This document shows positions 1 to 11,395 of a DNA stretch of 64,000 nt, one piece after another. Made by a program: the position numbers and the translations under genes. The stretch comes from Epichloe hybrida (lineage: Eukaryota > Ascomycota > Sordariomycetes > Hypocreales > Clavicipitaceae). The notes beneath the pieces are model-generated. The model was not told the origin of the DNA. It saw nothing but the letters and a program-made list of their open reading frames with translations, and searched no databases. Positions within the stretch are counted from its first letter, which is position 1. Each line of letters starts with the position of its first letter. The stretch lies in NCBI GenBank assembly GCA_019022495.1, contig JAFEKR010000038.1:124001-188000 (forward strand). Direction: 5' to 3'.

Positions 1-167
1 CTAGTGCCAAAGGGTATTCTACGTCCACCCCGATTCGGCATTACATACAAGACAAAAACACATCGCAACGATAATACTATTTCATTTAGCCAATACCTGT
101 ATCTTTCCTGAATGACTTTTCGTATTAGATCCGTCGTCCCACTGCGATAACCCAGATCAAAAAGAGT

Positions 168-1181
168 ATGAGAACCATGAGAGCTGCACGAGTTCGACCT
201 ACATCCCCCGAGGGAACACCTTATGGGTTCCCTGGAAATGTGGCTCCGCCTTCAGCCATTGAAATCCACGACGACGTACCCAAACCGCAAGTTTCCAAGC
301 CCGGCGAGCTACTTATTAAAGTAAAGGCCTCTACCGTGTACAAGGACAATCTCGAGTGGAACGAACTGTACCCCCCCAGCCACGCTACCTTGGGAAACGA
401 CTTTTCCGGCGTCGTCGTTGCCGTCCACGACAGCGAGCAGATCTTTCGCGTCGGCGACCATGTGTACGGCATGACACATGCCAATCGCGGGGGCACATGG
501 GCCGACTACGCCATCGTCACAACGGAAGAGGCTGTCAAGAGGCCGGACAATCTGTCGTGGGAGGAGGCCGCCGCAATTCCCGGGAGTGCTCTCACAGCTG
601 ACCAGGCCTTATTCAAGCACGTGGGGCTCGAGACGAAGGTCACGGAGAAGAGCGTACGGAAGAGGGTTCTGATCACCGGCGCTGCCGGTGGCATCGGCAC
701 GTTCCTCGTGCAGTTTGCCGTTCTAGCTGGACATGACGTCGTGGCGGCGTCCAGCTCCAACGAGCGAAACGAGTCGTTCTTGCGCTCCATCGGTGCCCAT
801 GAAGTGGTCGAGTACGGAGACTTTGGCGCTCTAGACAAGGTCGACGTGGTTGTGGATTCCGTCGGGTCCCAAGTTCTCGCAGACTGCTGGAGCGTCGTCA
901 AGCAAGACGGCGGCACCTTGTTGTCCTTTGACGCGTGTAGCTGGGGGTACAGAGAAGCGCACAAGAGGCAAGGTATCAGCAACGGAAAAGAGGGCGTCCG
1001 GGCACTGTACATGATTGCTGAGCCGTCGAGGGACAGCATGGCGCGCATCACAGAACACGTCAAGAAGGGAAACGTGACAGGTCGTGTGGCGAAAACGGTA
1101 CCGCTGAAGGACGTGCGGAAAGCATATGAATCGGCTCATTCTAGAGGTCTAGGGCACGGAAAAGTCGTGGTGTTGATTTGA
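168..1181 (+). CDS. MDR-family NAD(P)H-dependent oxidoreductase (quinone oxidoreductase / enoyl reductase-like)
   Basis: Single-exon gene of 337 codons. The N-terminal half has the GroES-like fold pattern of medium-chain dehydrogenases (GNDFSGVV near residue 77, then GDHVYG). The C-terminal half has a Rossmann nucleotide site, ITGAAGGIGTFLVQ, near residues 168-181, and a final GHGKVVVLI as in quinone oxidoreductases. No structural-zinc cysteine cluster is visible, so it belongs with the zinc-free quinone-oxidoreductase/enoyl-reductase side of the family. Two in-frame ATGs lie 9 nt apart (168 and 177); the second gives MRAARVR, which matches the usual family start better. Substrate unknown. 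Its position near two P450s and a cytochrome b5 suggests a tailoring or trans-acting reductase in secondary metabolism. The synthase at 42.7-50.2 kb has its own ER domain, so a trans-ER role is not required. Confidence 0.85.
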   Translation: MRTMRAARVRPTSPEGTPYGFPGNVAPPSAIEIHDDVPKPQVSKPGELLIKVKASTVYKDNLEWNELYPPSHATLGNDFSGVVVAVHDSEQIFRVGDHVYGMTHANRGGTWADYAIVTTEEAVKRPDNLSWEEAAAIPGSALTADQALFKHVGLETKVTEKSVRKRVLITGAAGGIGTFLVQFAVLAGHDVVAASSSNERNESFLRSIGAHEVVEYGDFGALDKVDVVVDSVGSQVLADCWSVVKQDGGTLLSFDACSWGYREAHKRQGISNGKEGVRALYMIAEPSRDSMARITEHVKKGNVTGRVAKTVPLKDVRKAYESAHSRGLGHGKVVVLI

Positions 1182-1472
1182 ATACGCCTTCGCGGTCGGC
1201 CTTGGAGAAGAAGATGAAAGGGATTGAGATGGAAACATGCCGCAACCGTACCCTCGCCCTTATCTAGGTCTAGTTGGCTAAATATACTTTCACTGTTTTG
1301 CGTCAAGAAACCTGACAGAGCTGCTCTTTGATTATTTACTCAATCGGAGGACCGAGCATGACCTGCGCAACCTACAATGAATGTCATAAGGAGAGTGTTG
1401 ACTTCAGAAAGTCCGTTTCATTCTTTTAGTAATCTGCCTAGTACCGTCACGAAACTCGTGAAGCCCAGAGAA
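1182..1472. other. Intergenic, convergent 3' ends
   Basis: Short space between the 3' ends of two convergent genes. Nothing beyond ordinary untranslated sequence was recognised. Confidence 0.5.
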
Positions 1473-3627
1473 CTATGCTATGGTATCGCTGGCCTCCCAG
1501 TCGGATTCGACCGCCTTCGCAATGCCCAGGCGCCTGCTCAGCGTGACCCAAGCCGCACAATATACCAAGCGCCGGAAGGTCTTGGGATCGGCCGTCTCGC
1601 CCCAAGCATTCTCCATGGCCTTCTGGATCGTCGTCCAGTTGACAAAGCCGAGATCTTCCACGGCTTCTTGCGTGAGCAGCGTCTTGAACTTGCCGTGCAA
1701 GGGCCCGTCAACAGCCCACCGCGTTGGCGCCAGGAATGGATGCTTCTTCCGGTTGTATAGCTCGTCGGTGATGTATGGACGCACTGCTTGGCGCAGAATC
1801 CATTTCTCGTCGAGCGACTGCAGGGCCACGGTGGACTTGGTCCAGATAGGGCCAAGCTCCTCGGTGTCGGTGTCGGTTGCTGCGTCGGCCGAGTACCGCA
1901 GCTTAACGCTGGGCGGCAAACGGTTGACGTACTCGGTGACGTGGTGGTCAAGGAAGGGCGTGCGCGCCTCTACGCTGTGAGCCATCTCCGTGCGGTCGCC
2001 GAGACAGGATAGGAGAACGTTGGCCAGGGAGCTCTTGTTCCACATATACATGGCCGTGTGCAAGGGGTGCCATCGCGACCGCATCTTGGCCTGGACGTCG
2101 CTCGGATGCGAGTCTAGGACCGTTTTGCGGCAGTCCTGGTTAATTTGTAGATTCTGCAGCCATGAAGCAAAGATGAGGGCCGTAGGATGCCACGCCAACA
2201 GATTGTCACTCATGTCCGTTGCGCCCACTCCGGCGATGGATGCAAAGGCTGGTCTATCCTTGTACGCGGTTGCGCCGCTTTTTTGCCATATCCCCTTCAT
2301 TTCCCTCTGTACCGATATGAACATGTCGTTTCGAAGGTCACTGTTCTGAGACAGCTGGGACTTGGGCATGGCTTCATCTGCTTCGCGAAGGAATTCGCCG
2401 GGAAAGTATGGATAGCCAGCGAAATGCTCGTCAGCACCTTCGCCAGTGAGGACGACCTTGACGCCGTGCTCGTGAGGGAGAGTAGAGAGTGCAAATTTGG
2501 CCACAAAGTTGAGATCAAAGTGATGATGCTCGCAATGGAAGACAGCATCTTCGAAATCTTCTGCCAAGGTGTCCTCCGTGATGGTCTTCTTTATAGTCTT
2601 CACTCCGAGCCATTCGGCCGTGCGTCAGCAATATCTTGTGTGTCTGTTAGCTTTTGTGGTAAGCCCAAAGCGCTGATGATAGTATACTGAGACTTACGAG
2701 ATTCATCATAGCCCGACGTCTCAGGAAAAGCTACAAGAAAGCAGGACACCCGAGTAACCTCTTCGTTCCCTATCTTGACTTTTTCCTTTCGTGCAAGTTC
2801 CGTAACTATCCCGGCAATAGCGGAAGAATCGATCCCTCCAGACAAGTAGATGCCGACAGGGACATCAGCACGCAAGCGAAGACGGACAGACTCGACCAGC
2901 CTCTCGCGAACACCGGCTATCATTTCGTCGATGGTGCGAGATAGTGTCCAGGCAAGACCTTGCGAACTTGGCGAAATAGTGTTCGGTCATCAAACATCCA
3001 TCCGGCGTCGGCAATTGCACGGACGTCCCAGCGTGGCTTCCAGCCCAGGGGTAAGAACGCCTTGGCTTCGGAAGCAACGAAAAGCTTCGAGCCCACGCGA
3101 GTATACACCAGCGGCTTGATTCCGTAACGGTCACGCGCGCAGATGACGCGGCGAGCCCCTCTGCGATCATCATAGAGAACAAAGGCGAATTCACCTCGCA
3201 AATGTGTTAGGAATTCCGGAGCGCCGTGGATCTTGTAGAGGGCCAGAACCAGCTCGCTGTCGCTGTCGCTTTGGAAAGGGTAGCCATGAAGGGTTTCGCA
3301 TTCGGCGCGCAGGCGAGAATAGTCATAGATCTCACCGTTCACCACGGCATGAATCTGATTGTCGCTGCTGTGAAGGGGTTGGCGCCCTGCAGAGGATAAA
3401 TCGTTGATGGATAGTCGGCAGTGGGCTAGCCCGACTTGCTCGTCCTCACTGACCCATACATCTGAGTCGTCTGGCCCGCGGTGAGCGATGACATCGACTG
3501 AAGCTTTGAGTTCTGCCGCCAATCCCTCTGATGTTACACCGTTTGTTTTCCCGTTGCAAGGAGCGGTGTTACTCTGGCCATTGCCGTTTGCCACAGAAAG
3601 CGAGATGCTGGCAGAAAATCCGCACAC
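1473..3627 (-). pseudogene. Asparagine synthase (glutamine-hydrolysing)-like, decayed
   Basis: Three reading-frame pieces give an AsnB-type protein: an Ntn glutaminase domain (CGFSAS, AHRGPDDS, VVNGEIYD, SDSELVLALY), the ATP-pyrophosphatase P-loop SGGIDSS, and the C-terminal synthetase domain (EHHHFDLNFVAKFALS, VVLTGEGADEHFAGYPYF, ARTPFLDHHV). Three lesions are visible. (1) The codon before the nucleophile cysteine is GTG (3625-3627), where the family has the initiator ATG, and no good upstream ATG joins in frame. (2) Near 2930-2940 the frame jumps from PGHYL straight to RTIDEM; the roughly 30-residue linker expected there is missing and the frame changes. (3) A normal intron runs from the GTAAGT near 2699 to AG near 2637, but the exon after it shifts frame within IADARTAEWLG near 2620, consistent with one lost base. 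An alternative acceptor (GGAG, about 2605) would restore the frame but drop about 12 conserved residues. It is therefore most likely a pseudogene of a cluster asparagine synthase or amide ligase. Confidence 0.8.
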
Positions 3628-4465
3628 CTTTTTCACAACTAATGCAATGAGAAACCCCTATTCTAGTATATCCAATGAGAAATGGAAGTGCTTCATGGAA
3701 AGAAAGGAAAAAAGGTTATAGCAGTAGTTGGACCGTCGGGAGCCATGCTGTCGAAATCCTTGTTAGCATAGGGACCGGATGGTGGCCGGGCTTGGGGCCA
3801 ATCGAAAGCATAGCGGACGAAAATGACTTCAAGTCAGACGGCGTTAACCAAAGAGGTATGTATGTATCATGGCTATAAGGGGCTGCATAGGCCCGCCATC
3901 GGCCCTAACCAAATTGGTCCATTCCATCTCACGTCATCGTCCATATACCCCCGCGCGCTCTTTTATCCTGAATATTGGTTTGGGCTTGGCGTACAACGAA
4001 ACTGTATGGTTTTGGTCTTTGCAGGTGATTCCTTCTTCAGTACCGTCTTTGATAGATGACTGAAATGACATGCCTCAGAATCGCGTAGGGTTTTCCGCAA
4101 TCGAGAATAGGTGACAATTGACGCATGCCATTCGCAACTCCCAGTACCTGTTATGAACGTTCTGTTCGCAGGCAGTAAAGGTGCTACTGATCTCTCAAAA
4201 GCCTTGAAACTCCTGTTCAGAGGAATATAATGACCGCGGTGTCACGAACTCAAGAAGACTGCTGTTGAGTTTCAATCAAGAAGGTTAAACGATCAAGTTG
4301 AAACATACATGATGGGCAACGAGGGAGATTTTCATCAGCTACTAGACTATGGTGTGCCTCTGGTGAGCTACCTCTAGACGACATTCTCATCTCCTAAAGG
4401 TAATCTTCAGTATACTTGGTAGCCGTAGGACCAGATGTGTCAAGGAGCCATGGTACTCAGCCAAC
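3628..4465. other. Intergenic
   Basis: About 840 bp of moderately AT-rich sequence upstream of the decayed asparagine synthase and downstream of the P450. Short ORFs on the plus strand show no recognisable domain. No repeat or RNA gene was recognised. Confidence 0.5.
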
Positions 4466-5998
4466 CTAATGCGATCCTTTACGCCTCGTCACTCCAGCAT
4501 AGAAGTTGAGCGGCCGCACCACCAAGAACTCGGGGTCATAAACGACAGCTTCCGGCGACTCGTCTTGGAACTCATATCGATGCACCAGCTCTGTTAGGAC
4601 CATCTTCACCTGCGTGAGCGCCAAGGTGAACCCGATGCAGCCCCGACCTCCTGCCGCGAACGGCGTGTATGAACCTTGACGGGCTTGCCGTTTCGCGAAA
4701 CCTTCCTCCATCCAGCGGTCAGGGTCAAACAGTAGCGGATTGTCCCAGTAGGCCGGGTTCTTATGCACACTGGGGAAGCATGCGATCACAATGGAGCCTT
4801 TGGGGATCAAGTACCCCCCCGGCAGGACCGTGTCTTGCTTGGCATTTCGTGCCGTCTGGAAACTGGGGCTGTGGAGACGTAGGACTTCTTTGACGAAGCA
4901 ATCGAGGAACTTCATGCCGTGGAGCTCGTCATACGTCAAGCGTGCTTCTGTCGTAGATTCTCCGCGGTGGCGAGCTACCTCCTCGAATAGACGTTCCTGA
5001 TTCCCAGGGTACCGGACTAGGGCATACAGAGCCCACGAGAGAAGAGAAGAACTCGTGGTGAAGCCTGCTCCGCAACTCACCACCACGTTCGCCAGCACAA
5101 GGTTGCGCGGCAACTGCTTGCCGTCTTTGTCAGCGGCACGATAAAGAAAATCGGCCACGCAAGTGGCGCTCTTTATGGCCTCGGGATCAGATAGAGCTAG
5201 AGGAGGGCCATCCTTGTCGATGCTGGCATTCATGGCTTCCTGGGTGATTCCAAGCACCTGCTGGCGGACATTTCTCAACTTCATGGGGTTTCCAAAGGGG
5301 AGATACTTAATCCATTGTGGCTGCATTGACGCCTTTTTCATTAACGAGAGATACTGGCCAAATAGTCGAATAGGGAGCGACGGGGGAGTCTTGGGCGACT
5401 CAAAGTGCTTCAGGTCCTGATTGAGCATCACACGCCAGATTATCTGTGCCGCAAGTTTGAACATGTACTGGTAAGCATTGATGGCCAGATCAGCCTCAGC
5501 CAGCTGGTCAAATGCTGGAAAGATGGATCGTGCAGCGTCCTGGATCAGCGGCATGAAGTGAGCCACAGCTCGTGGCGACATTGTGGGGGGCACAAATTTG
5601 TGACTCGGTACAAAAGCAGGAGACGCGCTGTCGCAAGTAAACAGGCAATCTTGATCGGCCATGTAGTGCAGTGGATGTGATGAGTCGGACGTGGATTTGG
5701 TGAATAGCTTGTCTTCGCGCAATAGATGACGGGCAATCTCTGGGTCATTGATGTGATAGATGGTTGTTCCCATATTGACAGTCTTGATCATGGGGCCATA
5801 GATGGAGAATAATCGGTCATAGTTTCCAAGGACGTCTGGGTATAACTCGTAGTGGTTGCCGACAAGGGGCAGCAAGCGAGGGCCGGGAGGCTCACGAATG
5901 GAATCATGACGTGTTGCTCGTACTTTAATGCTGCCCTTGGTCTCCTGTGCATCCTCCAGTGTCGAAATATGGCTGCCGTGTTGGTTAACGAGCCACAA
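4466..5998 (-). CDS. Cytochrome P450 monooxygenase (no N-terminal anchor)
   Basis: Intact single-exon P450 of 510 residues. Visible landmarks are the proline-rich hinge PPGPRLLPLVGN (38-48), the I-helix oxygen-activation segment GAGFTTSS (310-317), the K-helix ExxR as EVLR (371-374), the PxRW-type DPDRWM (425-430) and the haem loop FAAGGRGCIG with axial Cys 454. The first 35 residues are polar and contain no membrane helix, unlike the two other P450s in this window, so it may be soluble or peripheral. It would hydroxylate or otherwise oxidise a lipophilic intermediate using an external reductase; the substrate cannot be read. The gene is intact although its downstream neighbour is decayed. 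It shares the strand with the other left-arm P450, with the cytochrome b5 gene between them. Confidence 0.9.
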   Translation of the reverse strand: MWLVNQHGSHISTLEDAQETKGSIKVRATRHDSIREPPGPRLLPLVGNHYELYPDVLGNYDRLFSIYGPMIKTVNMGTTIYHINDPEIARHLLREDKLFTKSTSDSSHPLHYMADQDCLFTCDSASPAFVPSHKFVPPTMSPRAVAHFMPLIQDAARSIFPAFDQLAEADLAINAYQYMFKLAAQIIWRVMLNQDLKHFESPKTPPSLPIRLFGQYLSLMKKASMQPQWIKYLPFGNPMKLRNVRQQVLGITQEAMNASIDKDGPPLALSDPEAIKSATCVADFLYRAADKDGKQLPRNLVLANVVVSCGAGFTTSSSLLSWALYALVRYPGNQERLFEEVARHRGESTTEARLTYDELHGMKFLDCFVKEVLRLHSPSFQTARNAKQDTVLPGGYLIPKGSIVIACFPSVHKNPAYWDNPLLFDPDRWMEEGFAKRQARQGSYTPFAAGGRGCIGFTLALTQVKMVLTELVHRYEFQDESPEAVVYDPEFLVVRPLNFYAGVTRRKGSH

Positions 5999-6569
5999 TG
6001 CTGTATTGAGTCAGTCAAGGATGCAGGGAGCACGCTCCCAGTCATGGATGATGAATACCTCCTTCACGCACATTTTGTATTAGCAAATGCAAAGACCTCT
6101 GCCAAGGTTCTCATGAGTTGCTCTAGATTGGTGAAAGATGATATGTCTAGATTGTGAGAATCACCATGGCTATTATGGTCAAGAGAGAATTCTTTTGTGC
6201 ATCTTGTGAGAATCCTATTAATGCCGTGGAAAAGGTCCTAAGCAGCAGCTTGCATCTGCTCGGTTTAGGTTGAATTTCAGGGCACTTGAAATATAGACAA
6301 ATAGGGGTCCATGGCATTTAGCGACTCTCTTTGCACTTCTGCGCCCGCTTTGCATCATTTAGTTCTCGGCTTTTGACACTTTTTGCGCTAGGCTGAATAT
6401 GTACTAATTCCATTAGTCCGCCGCTACATATTACCCTTTTGGAACGACGGCGAACGGTCGTTTTAGGAAGGCCGGCCCTTAGTAAGCGAGCATGTCTAGT
6501 CCGACCACGTCTGCAGCCCAAATAGATGTTTCTTCGCGAAGCTATTGTCAAAGATCTTGAAGGATAACA
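5999..6569. other. Intergenic (divergent promoter region)
   Basis: Space between the divergent P450 (minus) and cytochrome b5 (plus) genes, so it probably carries both promoters. A basic 91-codon minus-strand ORF (6318-6593) overlaps the start of the b5 gene; it has no recognised domain and was not called. Confidence 0.5.
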
Positions 6570-7256
6570 ATGGCGTTCACAACTGTTCAGCAAGGAGGAA
6601 TCGACATCACACTTGAAGATTTAGCCGACCATGGGTCTCTAGACTCGCTATGGATAGGGGTTCATGGCCGTGGTACGCCAGTAATTTTCCATACTATCAT
6701 GTCCGAGAAGCAATGTTAACAACCTTCCCTAGTGTACGATCTCACAAGTTTTATCTCGGACCATCCGGGCGGCATCGAGGCGCTTGAGAGCAGTGCTGGT
6801 ACTGACGGTTCAGAGGCGTACGAATATGCCGGTCACAGCGAAGAGAACATGGAGAAGATGCAGCAATACTGCATTGGCAAGCTCGCGGGAAGCCCTGAAC
6901 GAACTCTTCCTCCTACTTTTGGAACAACGAATAAACGCATGAAGAGCGCCGGGTCTGGCCTTCCGCAGTTTATCACGCCCCGGACGAGACTGGCAGTCAC
7001 GATCATCGTGACCTCCCTCGTGGTTGCGGCTTTTTCCCACCGCCACTTTCCATCAACACCTGATATCTTCCAGCGCCAATCCACGGCCACGTCGAGTCAG
7101 AACTTCCGGTATGGGTTTTGGGCAGGCACAGTCATCGCTTCGTCAGTTACCTTGGTGGCTTTTGTGTACTTTTATTTCCTATTCTTGTCGTCTCTTGACT
7201 ATCAAAACGATGTATTTAGCTTCCCACCTACAATACCGAAAAAAACAAGAAGATAG
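6570..7256 (+). CDS. Membrane cytochrome b5-like protein
   Basis: Two exons, 6570-6672 and 6733-7256, separated by a 60-nt intron (GTACGC ... CCCTAG, with a TTAAC branch site). Together they give 208 residues. The haem domain is clear: GRVYDLTSFISDHPGG with ligand His about 45, and AYEYAGHSEENM with second ligand His about 69. After it come two hydrophobic helices (about 113-130 and 150-172) and a basic tail ending KKTRR. Classic cytochrome b5 has one C-terminal tail anchor, so two helices are unusual. Role by family: electron donor to microsomal P450s, desaturases or hydroxylases at the ER. It lies between two P450 genes, so donating the second electron to one of them is a reasonable inference. 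Start choice: the first exon begins at the only ATG giving a plausible N-terminus before the conserved VHGR. Confidence 0.8.
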
Positions 7257-7727
7257 AATAGAAAAAAAGGATCATAGGGGAATTAAACTGAACTACGATC
7301 GATTGTGAGGTGATTAAAGCTATATTTTGAGGGCATAATGGGCCGGGTAAGTCCTACGTTTATTGCCGGATTCGAGAACGCCATGGAATTAAATTCACAA
7401 GTAAAACTAAACTCTTCGGCGACGACTGTAATGTGTTTGAATATTTTCTAGCTTTAGGTTTTGCGCTTATCGACAATCAATATGTATTTGGTTTCAAGGC
7501 AGTAGAGAATTTCCTTTTTGATTCAAATGACCACTCCTGAAATCGTTTGAATTGTACCACGCCAGGCGACGAGAAGGTCAAGTCTATAGCCATTTCCATC
7601 ATTTGGTAATTTGCCTATGAGCTACCTAGCCTATCACTGCTACGAACCATCGCATCGCCCCTTTTGAAGCGGGGTTCGAGAGCGTATTTGCTAGTTGCTT
7701 ATTTGTGTCGCTGCTCCAAGCACAACA
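7257..7727. other. Intergenic, convergent 3' ends
   Basis: AT-rich spacer between convergent cytochrome b5 and P450 genes. No feature was recognised. Confidence 0.5.
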
Positions 7728-9545
7728 TCAATGGGCCAGATTGCAACGGAAATGCTCATAAAGACCATTTTCGAAAGCGGCCTGCGGATCGGCCTGGCTC
7801 GGGGGGAAGCTGAGGTTGTAGCGCATGACAAACGACGCTACAGTGACTCGAATATTGGCCAGCGCAAGTCGCTTCCCGACGCAGTTCATGGGCCCCAGTG
7901 AGAATGGCGCAATGGCGTTCTTGTCTTTGACGAGCTCCGGGAGACTGTACCAGCGTTCGGGGATGAACTCAGTCGCCCGAGGGAAAACTCGTTCGTCTGT
8001 GATACTTTGTGTTAAAAACAGTCCGTAACAAAGCATGTAGCTTGAGATGGAAGAAATCGCCTACCTCGTCCAATGACGTATTGAGGGGCCACCACTTGCG
8101 TGTTGCCCGGAATAAATCGACCAGCGATCATAGCACCCTCGGGAGGCGTCATTCGGGTCGGATGGCTAGGACTGGGTGGGTACAAGCGAAGGGCTTCTTG
8201 AACAATACCGTTGAGAAGATCAATGTTCATGATTTTGTCGTCCATCACCATCTCGTCGGGATTCTCAGGGACATGGGGTTCTAATTCTTTCCGGAGCCTG
8301 TCGGCGAGCTCAGGTTGTTGAGCAAGCACAAACAAGGTGCAAATCATGGTGATTCTCGATGTATCGCTAAATAACGTGTTTAGTGAACTCCTTTGGAAAT
8401 ACAGCATGTCTTCTGCGTCTCACCTTCCAGCGTTGACTAGCAGATGTGATTCTCCAGCTAGCAGTTGTACCGTGGCTTCATCAAAAGGCAGGTCCCCGTT
8501 CTTGTATGGCACAAAGAGGGTACTCATAACATCCGCCACCTTGGGTTCAGTCTTGGCCTGTTCAACGCTGGTTAGATGTGCAATCTTCACCACCTGGGGC
8601 TTTGCGAGAAAAACATACATTAAATCTGAGAAGCATTTGCTCGTGGCAATACTTGAACATAGCCTTCAGATCCTTGTTACAGCCGGGGAGCGAGCTCCCA
8701 AGACGGATAAACCACATTGGCAAATGGCGACCTATGATACTCATCCCTTTGTCGAGGACTTTCATTGCCCAATGATGGTCCTTGGAGTCTAGCAAGCCGA
8801 ACGAATGACCGAATGACAGGTCGCTCATGGTGTCCCAGGAGTACAGCCCCAGCCAGTGGGTAATATTTACCGGTTGCCCGGAAAATTCATCAAGCTTGGA
8901 GAGCATCTTGGCTCTGTATGGGTGAAAACGAGTCTCATAGCCCCTGACCGCCTTAACAGAGAAAGCTCGGGTCCAGATGGCTCGCCGTTCGCAGTGCTTT
9001 GCAAATGTCCGGCGAAGAAGTACTGAGTCTTGTGGTTTGCTGATGTCGTACCACGGGCTCTTTTGACACACTGACTCGGCTCCGAATATGTCTACCACCG
9101 CATTTGGGTGCGTAATTGATATCTCCTGGCTGCCAACACGTACGAAGTAACCGTATTTCTCGTGTAGCTCCTCGAAGGCTTTGTACATTCGCAGTCTTTC
9201 GATGCGAAAAGATATCCAAAACGTGGCGATTCGAGCAATGAAAGGTCCAGGGAAGGCGTTGAGAGGGTTCAGAAAAGCGCGATACACAAGAAGACTGCCA
9301 AATAAACCGGCCAAGAAAAACCCATCATACAAAAGTGTCTGTAACAAGGCCTCCACCAACGGTAACCCTAGTCGATACAGCAGAAAGGTCGAAGTCATAA
9401 ACAGGGCGGTGTGAACTTGGAGGTAAGCGAAGCCATGCATGTGATGCTCGCCATGAAAGAAATATGCGACGTGGCTGAGAGTACCAGCGATGAACGTGAC
9501 AAGGCGTAGGTCTGTACGCATGATGGACTCCATGGGGGGAGACAT
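7728..9545 (-). CDS. Cytochrome P450 monooxygenase with multi-helix N-terminus
   Basis: Four exons on the minus strand: 9545-8619, 8557-8424, 8366-8065 and 7996-7728. The introns are 61, 57 and 68 nt, with GT-AG ends (GTATGT, GTGAGA, GTAGGC donors); spliced length is 1632 nt, 543 residues. The N-terminus has about three hydrophobic segments before NAFPGPFIAR, so it is an ER membrane protein. Motifs: AGSDTSR in the I-helix (about 352-358), ExxR as EALR (411-414), FPRATEFIPERW, and haem loop FSLGPMNCVGK with axial Cys 493. The usual Arg of the haem loop is Met here, a substitution tolerated in some fungal P450s. The start ATG lies among several possible (MSPPMESIM). Its 5' end is only about 300 bp from the transposon island. 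Substrate unknown; probably part of the left-arm metabolic cluster. Confidence 0.88.
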
Positions 9546-9847
9546 GATGGGCGATTTTGCTTTGAGAAACGACGTGAAATTCTCTTTCTGTATTGTGCAG
9601 TAATTCCTAAGTTAATAGCAAGTCTTAGGCCGGTTTCATCCAAAGCTTTGCACAAGAAATGTTTCCGATTCCAACATCAAGTAGACTGGATACAAGATAC
9701 TTGGTGTGTACCACCATCTTATCTAGCAAAAGTATCCAGGTGCTCTGGTCGGTCCGGAAAGAGCGGAAAGAGCGCGGAGTGTTGCCTAATTTGAAAGAGG
9801 CCGAAGGACCCACACCACGGAGGAACTCTAGCATGCTTTTTGTGGAG
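9546..9847. other. Promoter space truncated by transposon island
   Basis: Upstream region of the minus-strand P450, of normal base composition up to the left LTR at 9848. No gene was recognised. Confidence 0.5.
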
Positions 9848-10109
9848 TGATGCAGACGGAGGCAAAGAGTGATTAGAAGAGAAGATAATAATGTAGAATT
9901 GCTATCTAGGAATTCAGAATCTAAAAGAGAAAAGGGAAGCTTATAAGCTTTAAATCTATAAGTAATAAATCTAGGTCTTTAAACAAAGCCTATAATAAAC
10001 TATAATATTAAACATAATATAAGAAGCTATATTATTAAATAAAGAGAGAATAATAAGAGTAATGCCTAATATCTAAGGCTATAATATAAGGCTATAAATA
10101 TCCTTAACA
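9848..10109. repeat. Left LTR of outer retroelement (262 bp)
   Basis: Starts TGATGCAGACGG and ends CCTTAACA, so it has TG...CA ends. It aligns along its whole length with 35382-35643. The outer (left) third keeps G and C, while the inner half is heavily C-to-T/G-to-A mutated relative to the other copy. Confidence 0.85.
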
Positions 10110-11010
10110 CTACCCTTAGTAGTATATTTAGCTAGTAATAAAAGGAAGAAAAGAAAAGTAAGAAAATTAAGGTTATTTATAAGGCCTTTAAAATATTTTC
10201 TTTTATAAAGTCCTTAGCCTTTATTATTTAAAGAAAGCAAATAAAATCACTATATTTAATATATTCTAAACCTTTTGTAAATCTATTAGTAATTATTTAT
10301 TTAGTGCTAATTTATTAAAGGCAAAAATCTCCTTTATAAGCTTTCTATATAATCTATTTATAGCGTAAGTTAATGTAATAAGTGCGTCCCTTATACTTCT
10401 TATTAAGCATATTAGCTTTTACATTCTAGCTGTTTATAAATAGTAGTAATAGGTGCAGAGTATTGCACTACATTGTGTATTATATTGTATTGTTTGTATT
10501 ATATTGTATTAAATACAATACAATACAAAATACAATACAAATAAAATACAATATAAATTAATTTATAGTAAATATAATAAATACAAATTAATTTGTAGTA
10601 ACTACACTAACTACAAACAATACAAATGTATTATTAGGTAATAAAAAAAAGTATAACTTTTTATTAACTAAGGTTATTATTAGGATTAATAGAAAATTAA
10701 TTAATAAAACCCTTATATCATTAGCTATTTTATCTAATTAGTTATATAATTTATAATATTATACTATTTTATTAATTTTACTATAACTAGGGTTATATAT
10801 AATATTATAACTTTTTAACAATACTATTATACTTAATACTTAACTTACTAATATAGCTTAAAGAAAAACCTTCTTATTATATTATTTACTATTTTTATTA
10901 ATTATTTCGTATTTCTATAAATTATTATTATTAATTGTTAAAAAGAAACTATAAACTAAAGTAATCAAATAAAATAAACTACTAATTAGCTTACTACAAG
11001 TACTTACCTT

Positions 11011-11390
11011 ATTATAGGTTATTATAGCTTAGAATATCTTAGATTACCTTAGATTACCTTAGATTAGCTTATATTAGCTTAGAATAGCTTAGATTAGCTT
11101 ATATTAGCTTAGATTAGCTTAGATTACCTTAGATTAGCTTATATTAGCTTAGAATAGCTTAGAATAGCTTATATTAGCTTATATTAGCTTATATTAGCTT
11201 ATAATAGCATATTATAGCTTATAATAGCTTATACTAGTTTAAGATAGCTTATACTAGTTCAAGATAGCTTATACTAGTTTAAGATAGCTTATACTAGTTT
11301 AAGATAGCTTATACTAGTTTAAGATAGCTTATACTAGTTTAAGATAGCTTATACTAGTTTAAGATAGCTTATACTAGTTTAAGATAGCTT
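11011..11390. repeat. Minisatellite of 10-mer and 20-mer units
   Basis: First a run of 10-mers of the form AGATTAGCTT / ATATTAGCTT / AGAATAGCTT, then from about 11221 a regular 20-mer ATACTAGTTTAAGATAGCTT repeated about eight times. The array resumes after the LTR at 11896 and continues to about 12090. It lies inside hAT copy A; only a short version exists in the related copy near 24.84 kb. Confidence 0.85.
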
Positions 11391-11395
11391 ATACT

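Noticed and set aside
6318..6593. Basic 91-codon minus-strand ORF that could be a transposase N-terminus or DNA-binding protein
   Set aside because: No recognisable motif, and it overlaps the first exon of the cytochrome b5 gene on the opposite strand.
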